Below, piece by piece: positions 33,001 to 39,894 of a DNA stretch of 64,000 bases. The notes beneath the pieces are model-generated. The model saw only the letters and a list, made by a program, of their open reading frames with translations. It ran no database searches and was not told where the DNA came from. A program made the translations under genes and the position numbers. The stretch is from Heligmosomoides polygyrus polygyrus (taxonomy: Eukaryota; Nematoda; Chromadorea; Rhabditida; Heligmosomidae), in assembly GCA_947396885.1 (NCBI GenBank), contig OX377202.1:33347407-33411406 (forward strand). Direction: 5' to 3'. The stretch's first letter is position 1, and each line of letters opens with the position of its first letter.

Positions 33001-35806
33001 TATGGTATGGACGGCAATGAGAGAAGCGGGAAAGGACCAATACATCAAATCCTCGGAACCATGGACCAACACCTGTATGCGGACATTTTGGAAAATGTGA
33101 TGTATCCGTATTCTCGTAGGAAAATGAGAAGAGGCTTTATTTTCCAGCACGACAACGAATCTAAGCATACGAGCAGAAAGGGGAAGCAGCTGAGGCGAAA
33201 AGAATCAAGGTTTTGATGTGGCCTGCGCAATCTCTCGATTTAAACCCTATTGAGTATCTTTCGAATAATCTGGACAATGTTGTCAAACGCTTAAGACCGA
33301 AGAATCTGGATGAACTGGAAACAGTCATCAAGGAAGCATGGAGTGCTTTCCCAGCGGAGCTGTGCACGAAGTTGGTCGACTCAGTGCGGAACCGACATCT
33401 GGCTGTGATCAAGAACAAGGGCTTTCCAGTCAAGTGTTGATCAGTTCTTCGATAATAAATGTGTTTTGATAATCTTCTGTAATACTATGTGATTTTGAAG
33501 AGGTGTCATCCATTACCTCATGACCATTTTCTTTTCACACAAATTTCTCCATAATTGTAGCGTTGCAAAGTAAAACTTAGTTGAGTGTTGCAGAGAAATC
33601 TTAGTCAATTCTACAAGCCTAATCCATTTTTCTGTGGTTTCCTCTATTGTGGTGGTTTGGGTGCGAGGCCTCCAACTAGACCTTCGGGTGCTCTACTTAT
33701 ATATCAGCGCTGCATTTGGGGTGGATTTCGCTAAGAAACGCAATTCGCCACTGGTTTGAAAGGCTGCGACCTGGAGATGAATGTGAAGATGACGATCGGG
33801 TAGGCCGCCATCACTCCTTAACGACGACCAACTTAAGGCGGAAGCTGATCCGCGTCAAACTATGAGAGAGCCAGCGCAGCGTTTCGGCGTTGACGGCAGC
33901 ACTATCAGTCGCCACTTAAATGCGACCGGAGAAGTAAAGAAATTGGATAAATTGATCTCGCACCAACTCACCGTTGAGCAGGTATTGAAGCGCCACGACA
34001 CCTGTGTTTCGATAAGGCTGCGCAATCTAAGGGACCCTCTGTTGCACAGGATGTGCGATTACAAGTGATATACGACAAAAAAACGTATCCTCTATGACAA
34101 TTGTCGTGGGCCTGCACAGGTGTTGGACAAGAATGAGAGTTCCAAGGAGATGGCGAAACCAAGTCTCTATCCAAAGATGATCATGGTGGCCGCACGGTGG
34201 ACAATGGCTGGTATAATCCATCACAGACTTTGAAGTCTGGAGGGACTATCACAGCAGAGAAGTACTGTGTCGAAGTTGAAGTGATGCATCAAAAGTTGAT
34301 TGGAAACAGCCGGCTTTGATCAATCGACGAGACGCGCGACAACATGACAACGCGCGTCCGCATGTTTCAAAAATTGTTGTTCAGGAGCTGGATCAATTGG
34401 AATACGAAACTTTGCCACATCCAGTATATTCATCAGATCTGTGCTCTACCAATTTTTATTATATATTTATCTATTTATTTATTTATTTGCCTATCTATTT
34501 CATGCGCAAATGGGTGCGCCACAATGAAAAAATCAACAACCATGAAGAAAGAACACCAGCATTATGTATAGCTCCCAATACAAAGGGAAAGTAACGAACA
34601 TAAGACAAAGCTATTGTAAAATACCTAGGGGTTTAGACTGCTCTATAAATAGTGCTGATCCTGAAAATGCTCGCAATTTTTGAAAGCAGAAAAGGGTATA
34701 ATCCTGAGGTCAATAATTCAGCCACACTAAAAATGTGGTAAAGAAAGAAAGTTAGGACCACAATGCGGCTCTATTATATGTCCCGGAAGGGGCATGTATT
34801 CGTGGACTCCCTGGCAAAATTGAAGAAAAATCTATGCGTAGATTGTTTATACAGGGCTTTACGTCCACATGCACGCAAAAAGAAAGAACAGTTAAGGCAC
34901 CATTTCTATTTTGTTGGAGACGTTTTATACTAAAGTTTATAATGAGCATTCCAACAACCCACGTTGAAGAGTCGCACCGCGTTCCATAATTCTTCTACGA
35001 CGCATCATCACAGGGCGATGGAAATAGGATATTGTGGTCTTTTTTGTTTTGAGCCCTATTGACTATCCCTCATTGAATAAATAAGTTTCGAGCTGTCTTG
35101 CTTGCTAATAAATAGACGCATCATGATCCCCGGTCAGTGATTTTCTCATGTTTTTCTTCACTGTGTGAAGCAGCTTTTTGCAATTGCAGTTTTGGCGAGA
35201 ATAGAATAGTCAAGTCTCTGGTCAAGTATCAGAATCTCTTCCGCATCCAGTACCTCACACACTTTCCCAAACCACCAAATCCAAACTGCAGCTGTAAAGA
35301 GCGCTGATACATGATACATTGTATTCTGCCGTAGTATATACATAGAAGTCCAAAACTGCTTTCCAAGAACACTCTGAGATTCTTCAAAATTCTTGCTGTA
35401 ATTACGCTTCTTCTAACTAAGCCTTTTCACCAAAATTTCTCTCAAAATTTTTTATAGTTGTATACTTGGAATTTAGGTCAGAGAGAACGTTGAGACGTCC
35501 GTTAGTTTGTTCCGGTGCTTTGCTTTCATGTCCATACACACGGCTACTGAATGGTCAGCACTCATGGCTTACGACATGCTAAAGTAGGACATTAAGGGGA
35601 TACTTTCTTTCCACTAGATGAAGAAATTTCTGAGCATCCCAGTACCGCAATATCATTCAGAACAAGCAATCCAAACACGGTCGCAGTAAGAATCTTCGGC
35701 TTTGTATTTGATCTCACCAATGCGCTCGTGCCGATTACTATTCCAACCCTGCTGTATATATTTCACAAGAAAGTTCACGGAGCGTTCAAAAGGAAAATTA
35801 GTTCAG
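1896..35806 (+). CDS. Sre-type serpentine chemoreceptor, split gene with transposon-filled introns (incomplete)
   Basis: A predicted seven-transmembrane receptor of the nematode Sre (Sra superfamily) type, expected at sensory cilia as a chemical receptor. Exons seen: 1896-2199 (TM1-TM2), 2899-3011 (end of TM3 and the ERLIAS motif), 20530-20631 (TM4), 20790-20870 (ending in LNFSQNYQ), about 21082-21114 (ENLRT) and about 35618-35806 (TM7 and basic tail). Phases agree for the first four exons: 1, then 0, 0, 0. The family marks PLLAFER, YE, YQ and ENLR occur in the expected order. One exon around TM5-TM6 was not found between 21.1 and 35.6 kb. The introns are about 17.5 and 14.5 kb and hold the LTR nest, hAT, SINE and Tc1 copies. 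It may be a live gene with huge introns or a recently dead one; I cannot tell from sequence alone. Confidence 0.6.
3012..4126. other. Intron sequence, no gene seen
   Basis: No frame with a known domain, no terminal repeats recognised. It lies inside the long second intron of the chemoreceptor model. Confidence 0.4.
4129..5026 (-). mobile_element. mariner element (bandit/Himar-like), internally deleted and inactive
   Basis: Terminal inverted repeats of about 30 bp start CCAGGCTGTCCAATAATT and differ by one base between ends. The element is flanked by TA on both sides (4127-4128, 5027-5028). The transposase reads on the minus strand from an ATG at 4858 (MDQGRIRTFVYYEC) but then jumps into the catalytic part, so the helix-turn-helix region is deleted. 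The element is 898 bp against about 1.3 kb for a full mariner. Catalytic motifs visible: VIGNESWVLY, where the first Asp is replaced by Asn; LHDNARPH; and YSPDLAP. A G/C homopolymer near 4390-4410 shifts the frame before DYHLFRPLKHHL. The C terminus ends at 4201. It is a dead non-autonomous copy sitting in the LTR nest or chemoreceptor intron. Confidence 0.92.
5070..5560 (-). repeat. LTR-like repeat A' (partner of 18.35-19.17 kb)
   Basis: Direct repeat of the segment 18764-19167, sharing GCGATCCACTAAGGAAGCCC-type, CTCGCTCTCAAAAGAAGAAA and CCCTGCGTTT blocks. A lower block around 5178-5200 (ATATAAAATGATGTTAA) matches 18352-18370, with about 370 bases missing between. I read it as a truncated LTR marking the low-coordinate end of a minus-strand retroelement. 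Confidence 0.6.
6318..6344 (-). other. Retropepsin active site (D-T-G)
   Basis: Minus-strand LLDTGSM, with Asp-Thr-Gly codons at 6324-6332, about 200 nt downstream of the CCHC knuckle. This is the order expected in a retroelement Gag-protease region. Confidence 0.7.
6541..6573 (-). other. CCHC zinc-knuckle motif of the gag-protease remnant
   Basis: Minus-strand codons read KCYNCGKYGHI followed by G-stop-G-C, so the Cys-x2-Cys-x4-His-x4-Cys spacing is intact except for a stop codon. Confidence 0.7.
7264..9351. mobile_element. hAT-like non-autonomous element with 8-bp target duplication
   Basis: Ends are CAGGGATGGGCGG and its complement. The 8-bp sequence TTCGGCAC is duplicated exactly at 7256-7263 and 9352-9359, as expected of the hAT superfamily. 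The right end holds short tandem repeats built on TTTTCTG. No hAT transposase is visible. A minus-strand RTE fragment (7.87-8.64 kb) lies inside. The element splits the gag-protease retroelement. Confidence 0.85.
7874..8640 (-). mobile_element. RTE-like LINE fragment nested in the hAT-like element
   Basis: Minus-strand frames give a reverse-transcriptase piece with HIHTVTKLIEV and FIDLKKAFDTV, then, after an internal deletion, the C-terminal region with RRADHVMRVADTRWKR, RTPRRPPTGWSNFF and the end motif MINGTTDDTGD. The 3' end repeats GATGATACAGGTGAT-like units. A closely related 3' end lies at 41149-41655. Frameshifted and dead. Confidence 0.75.
10111..10275. repeat. Direct repeat B' (partner of 18098-18262)
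   Basis: About 165 bp with roughly 90 percent identity to 18098-18262, beginning CCGTATACTGATAGCGATT and ending CCTTGTCGACAC. The pair flanks the BEL and second-gag material. It could be LTRs of an inserted element or untranslated leader shared by related elements. Confidence 0.7.
10241..11432 (-). pseudogene. Second retroelement Gag: coiled coil plus CCHC knuckles
   Basis: The first part (10986-11432) is an intact 148-codon frame rich in Glu, Lys, Arg and Leu, with a probable coiled coil (LEELINELEREHRRAERG) and an acidic end. Downstream (10240-10660) are frameshifted zinc-binding blocks: CIFCMAVARHCSD, CRSCLENC, CRFRTKRLC and the ending HHKALCPVPDK, the knuckle layout of BEL/Pao Gag proteins. 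A 27-bp palindrome at 10622-10686 sits at the first knuckle. This Gag differs from the BEL Gag at 16.4-17.8 kb, so it comes from a different element. Confidence 0.55.
10622..10686. repeat. Perfect palindrome, 27-bp arms, 11-nt spacer
   Basis: Bases 10622-10648 are exactly complementary to 10660-10686. The left arm is part of the second Gag zinc-knuckle region, the right arm is its inverted duplicate. Confidence 0.9.
12054..12401 (-). pseudogene. Unrecognised frame downstream of BEL integrase, possible env remnant
   Basis: A 115-codon minus-strand frame lies just after the BEL integrase, where nematode BEL elements such as Tas and Cer7 carry an env-like gene. It has a hydrophobic C terminus (CLVAAIIGVLL) and three Cys. 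I see no decisive family motif, so the env reading rests on position only. Confidence 0.25.
12743..13720 (-). pseudogene. BEL/Pao integrase remnant
   Basis: Minus strand, broken by frameshifts and stops. The N-terminal zinc-binding part reads DAHSIGHPGISHTMVVVRQR then YWIPTLRAQV and a Cys; the core end reads WHYITPYAPFYERLIKSVK; then LLNTRPLIH and the C-terminal tryptophan block FWKAWQTELL. These are standard BEL integrase landmarks in correct order. Confidence 0.8.
13919..15049 (-). pseudogene. BEL/Pao pol fragment: Pao-type region and RNase H
   Basis: The 248-codon frame at 14293-15039 contains KRTVASAIASICDLLG and MLPLIHKVKLF (BEL-specific stretch after the RT), then VSFADASSEAIAACIYL, LPKLELNAVTLA-type and LTDSEITLKWI motifs of the BEL RNase H. 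The next frame (13919-14239) continues toward the integrase linker. The reverse-transcriptase core that should precede it is missing; tandem-repeat DNA and a palindrome stand there instead. Confidence 0.85.
15208..15292. repeat. Perfect palindrome, 38-bp arms, 9-nt spacer
   Basis: Bases 15208-15245 are exactly complementary to 15255-15292 with spacer ACCCTCAGC. It lies at the breakpoint where BEL RT sequence is lost. Confidence 0.92.
15405..16030. repeat. Diverged tandem repeat rich in ATCGAT
   Basis: Three to four imperfect units share CGACATCCACA(G/A)AAAAATC, (T)ATCGAT(T)G, GATGGCGAT and GACCACC(T)CCAG blocks. It lies between BEL Gag and the RNase H fragment, so it is an insertion or replacement of the RT region. 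Confidence 0.55.
16420..17759 (-). pseudogene. BEL/Pao Gag remnant
   Basis: Minus strand. Frames at 17403-17759, 17057-17503 and 16902-17222 overlap in different phases, so it is frameshifted. It shows an N-terminal coiled region, then the BEL Gag core ELPTFPIPTFSGNIWDWDNF, LLNALKGEALESVK and LKNKYGN, then PEQVQRKFWPK, and a shifted CCHC knuckle HCHKNHKSFDC near 16540-16570 followed by CLRENKLCLIC. Closely follows the repeat B at 18098-18262. Confidence 0.8.
18098..18262. repeat. Direct repeat B (partner of 10111-10275)
   Basis: See the partner copy. Here it lies about 340 bp upstream (in minus-strand sense) of the BEL Gag and next to the LTR-like repeat A. Confidence 0.7.
18350..19167 (-). 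repeat. LTR-like repeat A (partner of 5.07-5.56 kb)
   Basis: Carries the sequence shared with 5235-5560 at 18764-19167, and the short ATATAAAATGACGTTAA block at 18352. It has small insertions relative to the partner. Read as the high-coordinate LTR of the outermost retroelement of the nest. Confidence 0.6.
19168..19820. other. AT-rich spacer, no gene seen
   Basis: Contains a short direct duplication (TTTATTTATAACAAGCGTCACATATTAT at about 19310-19370). No domain or terminal repeat recognised. Confidence 0.4.
19821..20107 (-). mobile_element. tRNA-headed SINE, family 1
   Basis: Full-length but diverged, in minus orientation: tail GGATAAGGATAAAG at the left and tRNA-like head ending CGCG at the right. 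The body shares CATTCTACTTCTACGGGATG-like and GGTTGGCTTGGGCG-like blocks with six other copies in the window. Confidence 0.75.
20530..20870 (+). CDS. Sre-like receptor, exons 3 and 4
   Basis: Exon 3 (20530-20631, 34 codons) follows acceptor CCTTTTTAG and ends at donor GTAAGT. It reads as a hydrophobic TM4 segment with TYMASYIISIL. Exon 4 (20790-20870, 27 codons) follows acceptor CACATCTAG and ends in ALNFSQNYQ, matching the 'LSxxYQ' mark of the family. Both exons are phase 0 to phase 0 and fit exon 2. The apparent donor of exon 4 is GCAAGC, a GC donor, which is rare but allowed. No other use of this stretch explains the reading frame. Confidence 0.65.
21082..21114 (+). CDS. Possible Sre-like exon 5 (ENLRT motif)
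   Basis: After acceptor GTTCTCAG the frame gives ILIYVYENLRT, then a possible donor GTAGGG. In the Sre family 'YQxxENxR' is contiguous. Here four extra residues sit between YQ and EN, so the exon border is uncertain although the ENLRT mark is in the right place and phase. Confidence 0.4.
21115..22880. other. No gene seen; AT-rich repeats
   Basis: Two similar blocks (21900-22080 and 22300-22400) share a TTTTTGGA(A/G)T..TGAAGT and AAGTCGCCTG core and are each bordered by AATAAATA-rich runs, suggesting a small duplicated repeat. A 100-codon minus frame at 21471-21773 has no recognised domain. Confidence 0.35.
22931..23000 (-). repeat. tRNA-like head (SINE family 2), not a working tRNA
   Basis: The minus strand has an A-box-like TGGTGTAAAGCG and a perfect B box GGTTCGAGTCC, with a closing GGCGC stem. 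The anticodon arm is poor (short stem, C instead of T at position 33), so I call it a tRNA-derived SINE unit. An inverted copy lies at 23620-23690 and a third at 52040-52120. Confidence 0.65.
23301..23525. mobile_element. hAT-like MITE, 225 bp, AT-rich
   Basis: Ends CAGGGGTGCACA and TGTGTGCACCCCTG. The 8-bp flanks ACGCTGAT and ATGCTGAT differ by one base. The interior is made of TTTAACG-type motifs. Removing it restores the continuous palindromic arm of the host repeat. Confidence 0.8.
23773..24625. other. No gene seen
   Basis: Short open frames without domain features. No terminal repeats recognised. Confidence 0.35.
24630..24990 (+). mobile_element. SINE family 3, 5'-truncated copy plus fragment
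   Basis: Shares the body AATTCCAACTCATTTTTGAA, GATTAGTGATCAGCGCCCCA-like and AAAGTTTGGGCGAAATTGGTG with the copies at 28.8, 39.1 and 39.9 kb. A second partial unit follows at about 24900-24980. The tRNA-like head is missing. Confidence 0.65.
24991..25847. other. No gene seen; short GGATAACGGATAAC repeats
   Basis: The run CGGATAACGGATAACGGATA near 25267-25290 and a GGCCGGATGGCGGA stretch resemble 28680-28790. No coding signal recognised. Confidence 0.4.
25848..26014. mobile_element. Small MITE
   Basis: About 167 bp with imperfect terminal inverted repeats built on GATTCATCAACG(G/A)CTTA. No coding capacity. The family was not identified. Confidence 0.6.
26391..26690 (-). mobile_element. tRNA-headed SINE, family 1
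   Basis: Minus orientation. The tail GGATAAGGATAAGGATAAAG is at the left and the head ending in CGCGCCC at the right. The head is duplicated in inverted form beyond 26700 as part of a 27-bp palindrome. Confidence 0.88.
26673..26728. repeat. Perfect palindrome, 27-bp arms, 2-nt spacer
   Basis: Bases 26673-26699 are exactly complementary to 26702-26728. The arm covers the SINE head and its flank, so the inversion arose after the SINE inserted. Confidence 0.9.
28790..28965 (-). mobile_element. SINE family 3 fragment
   Basis: Minus-oriented copy sharing CATCAATTTCGCCCAAACTT and GGCTTTATTTAGAGCGCTGG-like blocks with 24.7, 39.4 and 39.9 kb. Confidence 0.6.
28966..29690. other. No gene seen
   Basis: AT-rich sequence with no domain-bearing frame. 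It may include the unrecognised left end of the Tc1-like copy that follows. Confidence 0.3.
29692..30717 (+). pseudogene. Tc1/mariner-superfamily transposase remnant
   Basis: N-terminal helix-turn-helix part: RVSIIAMHTNGASVSNISK and TVSNTIKRTRS. Catalytic part in other frames: VVFSDEKKI-like, NRQNDRVLTTTVAGA, HPDSVMVCAALP, KSALFFVKKEKK, then YLNPMEYSIWS and a C-terminal AFQRRLKACIRAKESPFEI. Several frameshifts separate these. The C terminus resembles a second remnant at 58.08-58.78 kb (minus). Confidence 0.8.
30852..32094. mobile_element. Fold-back element, arms of about 600 bp
   Basis: The left half (30852-31450) is complementary to the right half (31500-32094) along nearly its whole length, at roughly 85-90 percent by eye. 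The tips read CA(T/G)GGTGTCTCAAAA and the element is flanked by TA on both sides (30850-30851, 32095-32096), as for Tc1/mariner-mobilised elements. No transposase is inside. A diverged relative lies at 63.0-63.92 kb. Confidence 0.85.
32140..33650 (+). mobile_element. Tc1-like element with long terminal inverted repeats, inactive
   Basis: Long inverted repeats of about 170 bp: the inner block GGTCATGAGGTAATGGA occurs at about 32268 and inverted at about 33505, and the outer parts match with substitutions. Transposase in the plus strand: RGRVARRKPLVSSWNR, ARVRFAREHLEYEAEEW, FSDKSKF (first catalytic Asp), MVWTAMREAGK, FQHDNESKHTS (second Asp) and WPAQSLDLNPIEYLSNNLDN, ending in KNKGFPVKC at 33440. 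At least three frameshifts or stops. Confidence 0.82.
33735..34465 (+). pseudogene. mariner transposase remnant (different lineage from the 4.1 kb copy)
   Basis: Broken frames show NAIRHWFERLRPGDE, AQRFGVDGSTISRHLNATGE with KKLDKLISHQLTVEQ, RHDTCVSIRLRN, KPSLYPKMIMV, and the catalytic HDNARPHVSKIVVQELDQL, then LPHPVYSSDL. This matches the mariner layout from helix-turn-helix to the third catalytic region. The end is replaced by TTTATTTA-rich sequence. Confidence 0.8.
34466..35617. other. No gene seen
   Basis: TTTATTTATTTA run at about 34460-34500, then sequence with no recognised frame up to the chemoreceptor exon. Confidence 0.35.
35618..35806 (+). CDS. Sre-like receptor, exon with TM7 and start of the C-terminal tail
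   Basis: The frame reads FGFVFDLTNALVPITIPTLL and then YIFHKKVHGAFKRK, the arrangement of the last Sre helix followed by a basic tail. The acceptor is either CCACTAG (exon from 35618) or GTCGCAG (exon from 35687); a donor GTGGGT follows at 35807. If no splice occurs there, the frame stays open to 36030. Same strand and family as the exons at 2-3 kb and 20.5-21.1 kb, so probably one gene, but it could be the tail of a neighbouring paralogue. Confidence 0.55.
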
Positions 35807-36034
35807 GTGGGTTCAGAATTTGCCGTTTTCTCCGGCAGGCACATGCTTTCAAAGCGTCTTCAGCCATTCAGCCACCTTTGGAGGACGTTCAAAATCTCGT
35901 TGGGCTTGACGGCGCGAGGCTGAAAGTCGAAGTGCGTTGCTTGATCTTTGTCTCTGCAAAGTGTAATTCGACGAACAAATCCTCTGAACCATTGCAAATA
36001 TATAGCGCAACGCTCGCGTGTAGGGTCTAAAGGG

Positions 36035-36081
36035 GGCATTATCTGAGTCGTAATGGTGACCATTACCATTCAGATAATGCC
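36035..36081. repeat. Near-perfect palindrome, about 23-bp arms
   Basis: GGCATTATCTGA at the left pairs with TCAGATAATGCC at the right; the centre is TAATGGTGACCATTA. Two or three mismatches. Confidence 0.75.
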
Positions 36082-36976
36082 TTTTGGAGTCACTTTCTCG
36101 CTACCTTGCTCCACCATGCATCTTATCATTAGTGTTGCTTTCAGAGTAGAAAGGAGGGCGACGTCTACTTCAAGCAGTTACAGTCTGCATGGAAATGATC
36201 TCACATTCTCGCACTGTTCCACTCTCCATCGATGCTCCAAATGATCAGCCGCTATCCTATATGCAAGGAAAGGAAGATAATGACAGATTTATAGAAAAAT
36301 AAAGATTGGAGCATACCGATACATCATGTGGCGTTGAATGAGGTGCGCTAAGGTGGTTTGGTACTACAAAAAATGTAGGACAATATGAATAACGCCGATC
36401 CTCGAAGAATCGGTGAAGTTTGCATCGTTCCACTTCTTGAGCTCATGCGTTACAATTTCCTTTTTGCTCTATATACTTGCTTTTCATCGCTGTGGGTGGC
36501 TTATGATGGTGTTATCAAACAAGTTCTCCGCAAGACTGCGTGCAACACAATATCGTGTTCCACAGTACTTCTTAACCCTTTCACAACATTGACCGACAAT
36601 CTCGTCGGACACCATCATAAAATAGTTTATCCAAAATTATCAAGCATTCAATAGTACAACATTAATCAATGGGTCCACTAATATCTAGGTCAAGACGGTC
36701 CTTTAGAAACTGCATTCGTTACTGTTTTTCGTATTTAACAAATAATACAATAAAATAACTCAAATAATCAGCGCGCGGGGAAAATGCGCGCTGTTCCACG
36801 CGGCACTCAGCCGAAAACCGCGCGTGTCGTGAAAGGGTTAAAGCGTAACTATCTTCGTTTCAGCGGTTCCGCCTGGGGGCTGCGAGACGCGCTCCAGTAT
36901 TGCAAGAACAACAAAATGAATAGTACAAAGGCAAAATATGCATAAATAGATAACTACAACGGAATAATAACGAAAT
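36082..36976. other. No gene seen
   Basis: Includes GC-rich short stretches (GCGCGCGGGGAAAATGCGCGC near 36771) but no supported gene. Confidence 0.35.
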
Positions 36977-36991
36977 AATCTAAAGAACTGG

Positions 36992-37282
36992 GCGCGTGTA
37001 GCGCAGTCGGAGGAGGCGCCGACTGTCGCTTGCACCCGATACCAGGTTCCTGGTTCGGATTTCCCGCCCAGGCCAACCAAGCCCTCCATCCCTCCGTGGT
37101 CGGTGAATTGCTACCAGACGTGACTGGGAAGGATAGAGCGCTGACTTGTTGATCGGCTGGCCACCGCAAGTCATTGTATGGCCAAATACGCATTCATGTC
37201 GCCTCCACGACATCCCGTAAAAGTAGAATGCGCTGGCGCTCCCAAAAGGGATTGAGTAACGCCGTCCTTTATCCTTATCCTT
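36992..37282 (+). mobile_element. tRNA-headed SINE, family 1, with target duplication
   Basis: The head GGCGCGTGTAGCGCAGTCGG contains an A-box-like TAGCGCAGTCGG and a B-box-like GGTTCGGATTTCC about 50 bases on. The tail is CCTTTATCCTTATCC. The sequence AATCTAAAGAACTGG is duplicated at 36977-36991 and 37283-37297. Confidence 0.92.
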
Positions 37283-37297
37283 AATCTAAAGAACTGG

Positions 37298-38663
37298 TTG
37301 GTATATTGCATGTATTTTGAATTTGTGCAGGTATTTGGTTTGCTTTCAAAGTATTTCAGAAAATCTGAACAAGGCAAAGTAAACTCAACCATAGAACTAC
37401 TTTTATAGCTCTCCTTTTTCTGAAGATATTGTGTGACAGTTCTAAATTGTCTTTCTTTTTATCTATTTATTTATTTATTTATTTACCATTTTTGTGTTTT
37501 TGTTACCCCTGCATGCAGTTGTAAATAATTACAGTTACATGAGATAACAAAACTCACAAAAATTTGAACACTATAATACAGCATTAAGCACAACTCAGTT
37601 ACTCTGAGAGAGAGAGCTGTCAGCGAGCCTTCCAATCTGAGGTAATGAATTAGGGAGCGCTTGTTTTTTGAGAATCTCAAATTACTTTTATAATTTTGCA
37701 GTTTTCTTGCGAAATTTAAAGTGTATCCTCTTCTCTTAAATGTGGGTAGTCACGTTTTTTGCATCTCTATCGTGGGAGAGCTCACTGCCGTTTGGGCGGT
37801 GTTCCTCTGTGTGAGAAATGTCATCGTGGCATTTCTCTCAGCGAAGCAACTTTGTCTGCGGTGCACCTTTCCTAACAACCTCTCGCTATGGAGGTCCTCT
37901 TTGGACTGAGCTCTGTATTCCTATCCAGCCACTAATCCAATGAAAGGTCTATAGAATGTATAGACAAGACATTCATTCAAAAAAAACTGGCTACCAATTA
38001 AACGCGTTGTTATAACGTATAGACATCAACCACTTCTTAGTCAACCCCATTTCAAATTACAGCTGCATTCAGAATCATTTCAACTTCTTGTTGTGTCGCA
38101 AAAGCCACACCGTAATGACGAATTGCGCTGTTTTCACTGTCCAATAAGTACTACAGTAGAAGAAGGTTTGGTCTCCCTGCAGGTTAAAGAAGGGAAGAGG
38201 GAATCAAATGAAAAGGTGTCGGCAACACCTCTGCGATATTTTTTGTGACGTTGGAAAAGATAGCTCCCTTGGCTTCATTGCTCTTCACAGAGTTCTACTA
38301 GGTAGCGTAACAAACTGCAAAGCTAGCCGAAGTCATTAGCGACTTCTGCATTTGTCGTGCTCCACTGCTTTCTTTTGGGAGATTTCTGGCATAGCGTATG
38401 GTGTCAGTGAAAGTACATTAAATTCTTTCAGGGATGTTATAAGCTTATGAGTTTCAACAATATCTAAACTCACTACATAGAGGAAATGTTGTGTTAGATT
38501 TGGTGCTATACGCAATTTCCCTTCAACATTCAACATGTTAATGTTGAGCCACCTTTACCTAGTGTCGTGGATTAATCCGTTGCAAATTGTCGCATGCTCA
38601 TGAAGGCTTACAAGGACAGCCTCCAAACTGGCGGTGAGCTTTTGCGATGCAATTTTTGTAGGA
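37298..38663. other. No gene seen
   Basis: A TATTTATTTATTTATTTA run at about 37455-37485. A plus frame at 37721-37909 encodes a short hydrophobic peptide (SHVFCISIVGELTAVWAVF) but has no family match I can name. Confidence 0.35.
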
Positions 38664-38681
38664 TATAGGGTCCCGTGTGGG

Positions 38682-38970
38682 CGCGTGTAGCGCAGTCGGA
38701 GGAGGCGCGACTGCCGCGTGCACCCGATATCATCCTGATTCGGATTTCCCGCCCAGGCCAACCAAGCCTTCTATCCCTCCGGGGTCGGTGATTTGGTACC
38801 AGACTTGTCTGGGAAGGATAAAGCGCTTACTTGTCCATCGGCTGGCCACCGCAAGTCATTGTATGGCCAAATACGCATTCATGTCGCCTCCACGACATCC
38901 CGTAGAAGTAGAATGCGCTGGCGCATCCCAGAAGGGATTGAGTAACGCCGTCCTTTATCCTTTATTTTTT
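38682..38970 (+). mobile_element. tRNA-headed SINE, family 1, with target duplication
   Basis: Same head and body as the copy at 36992. TATAGGGTCCCGTGTGGG is duplicated at 38664-38681 and 38971-38988, confirming both ends. Confidence 0.92.
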
Positions 38971-39109
38971 TATAGGGTCCCGTGTGGGGAGTGCAAAACC
39001 ACAGTTACTTTTTTCGGGATGCTCTTCTATGTATGGTCGAAAAAAAGCGTGTGGACGCGTGAGCGCGAAGTTCATCACGCCCTGCTGCCACCCCGCCGAA
39101 TGTCGGTTG

Positions 39110-39425
39110 CCGTAGTGGTGGTATTGTACCTTCACAGGTGCATGGTCGTAGGTTCGATTCCCCCTTGTACTGGTGTTTTTGCATTTTGCGATTTATCGTC
39201 AGTGAGACTCACTATTCCCATTTCCAACGCATTTTTGAACAAAAACACGGCAGCAAATGTCGTTTACGCTCATCGAGCCCTTTAAAAGTATAAAGGTGAG
39301 AGTTTTTGATTTCCAGGTTAAGCAAATAATAAAACTGATGCGAGATTGGTGATCAGCACCCCAAAATAACCCCACGCACAAAGTTTGGGCGAAATTGGTG
39401 CTTCTGACCTCATCACAGTTACTCC
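39110..39425 (+). mobile_element. tRNA-headed SINE, family 3
   Basis: The head has GTGGTGGTATTGTACC and a B-box-like GGTTCGATTCCCCC. The body AATGCATTTTTGAAC-like, GATCAGCACCCC and AAAGTTTGGGCGAAATTGGTG. An inverted partner lies at 39895-40215, about 470 bp away. Confidence 0.8.
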
Positions 39426-39894
39426 AGCCTGGGCCTAGAGCGGGCTGTGCACCTCTTCGAGGTTGAAACCAACTGAATACGTTAAGCGGTGCAGGGCTAC
39501 ACAGAAAGTAAAATTCCGGTGCTACTACGTCCTCTTCTTGGACGGGTGGTAGGTAGAAGCGTAGTTGTTCAGTTTGTGAGCAGCGTATTTCACTTACATG
39601 CTTTTTTGCAATCCTCCATTGTTGTTGAAGAAGGTTGGTACATCATTAGCTATTCTTACCAGTTGGCTACAACGTTTTGGTTCCTTCCATGCAAATAATA
39701 TAATAGAGTTTGCTATCTGCAACACCTTCTCATCTTGAAACAGCTTGAATGTACAAAAACCAAAAAGGGTCCTTGCACCGTACTACCGAGGTCGAGAAGA
39801 AGGTTATTCATACTTCGGTTACAGGTGTTATTTGGAGTGTTGAATCTGATATCAGTTTTTCCCGTTTTCTCATGACAGGTTAGAGGAGGTGTGA

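Noticed and set aside
36980..37213. Minus-strand frames over the SINE copies (also 38555-38761, 48383-48654, 53354-53627)
   Set aside because: The same peptide-like pieces recur wherever the SINE occurs, in line with chance open frames in a repeat.
37721..37909. Hydrophobic plus frame as an additional chemoreceptor exon
   Set aside because: It lies beyond the TM7 exon, has no splice-site support and no Sre motif.
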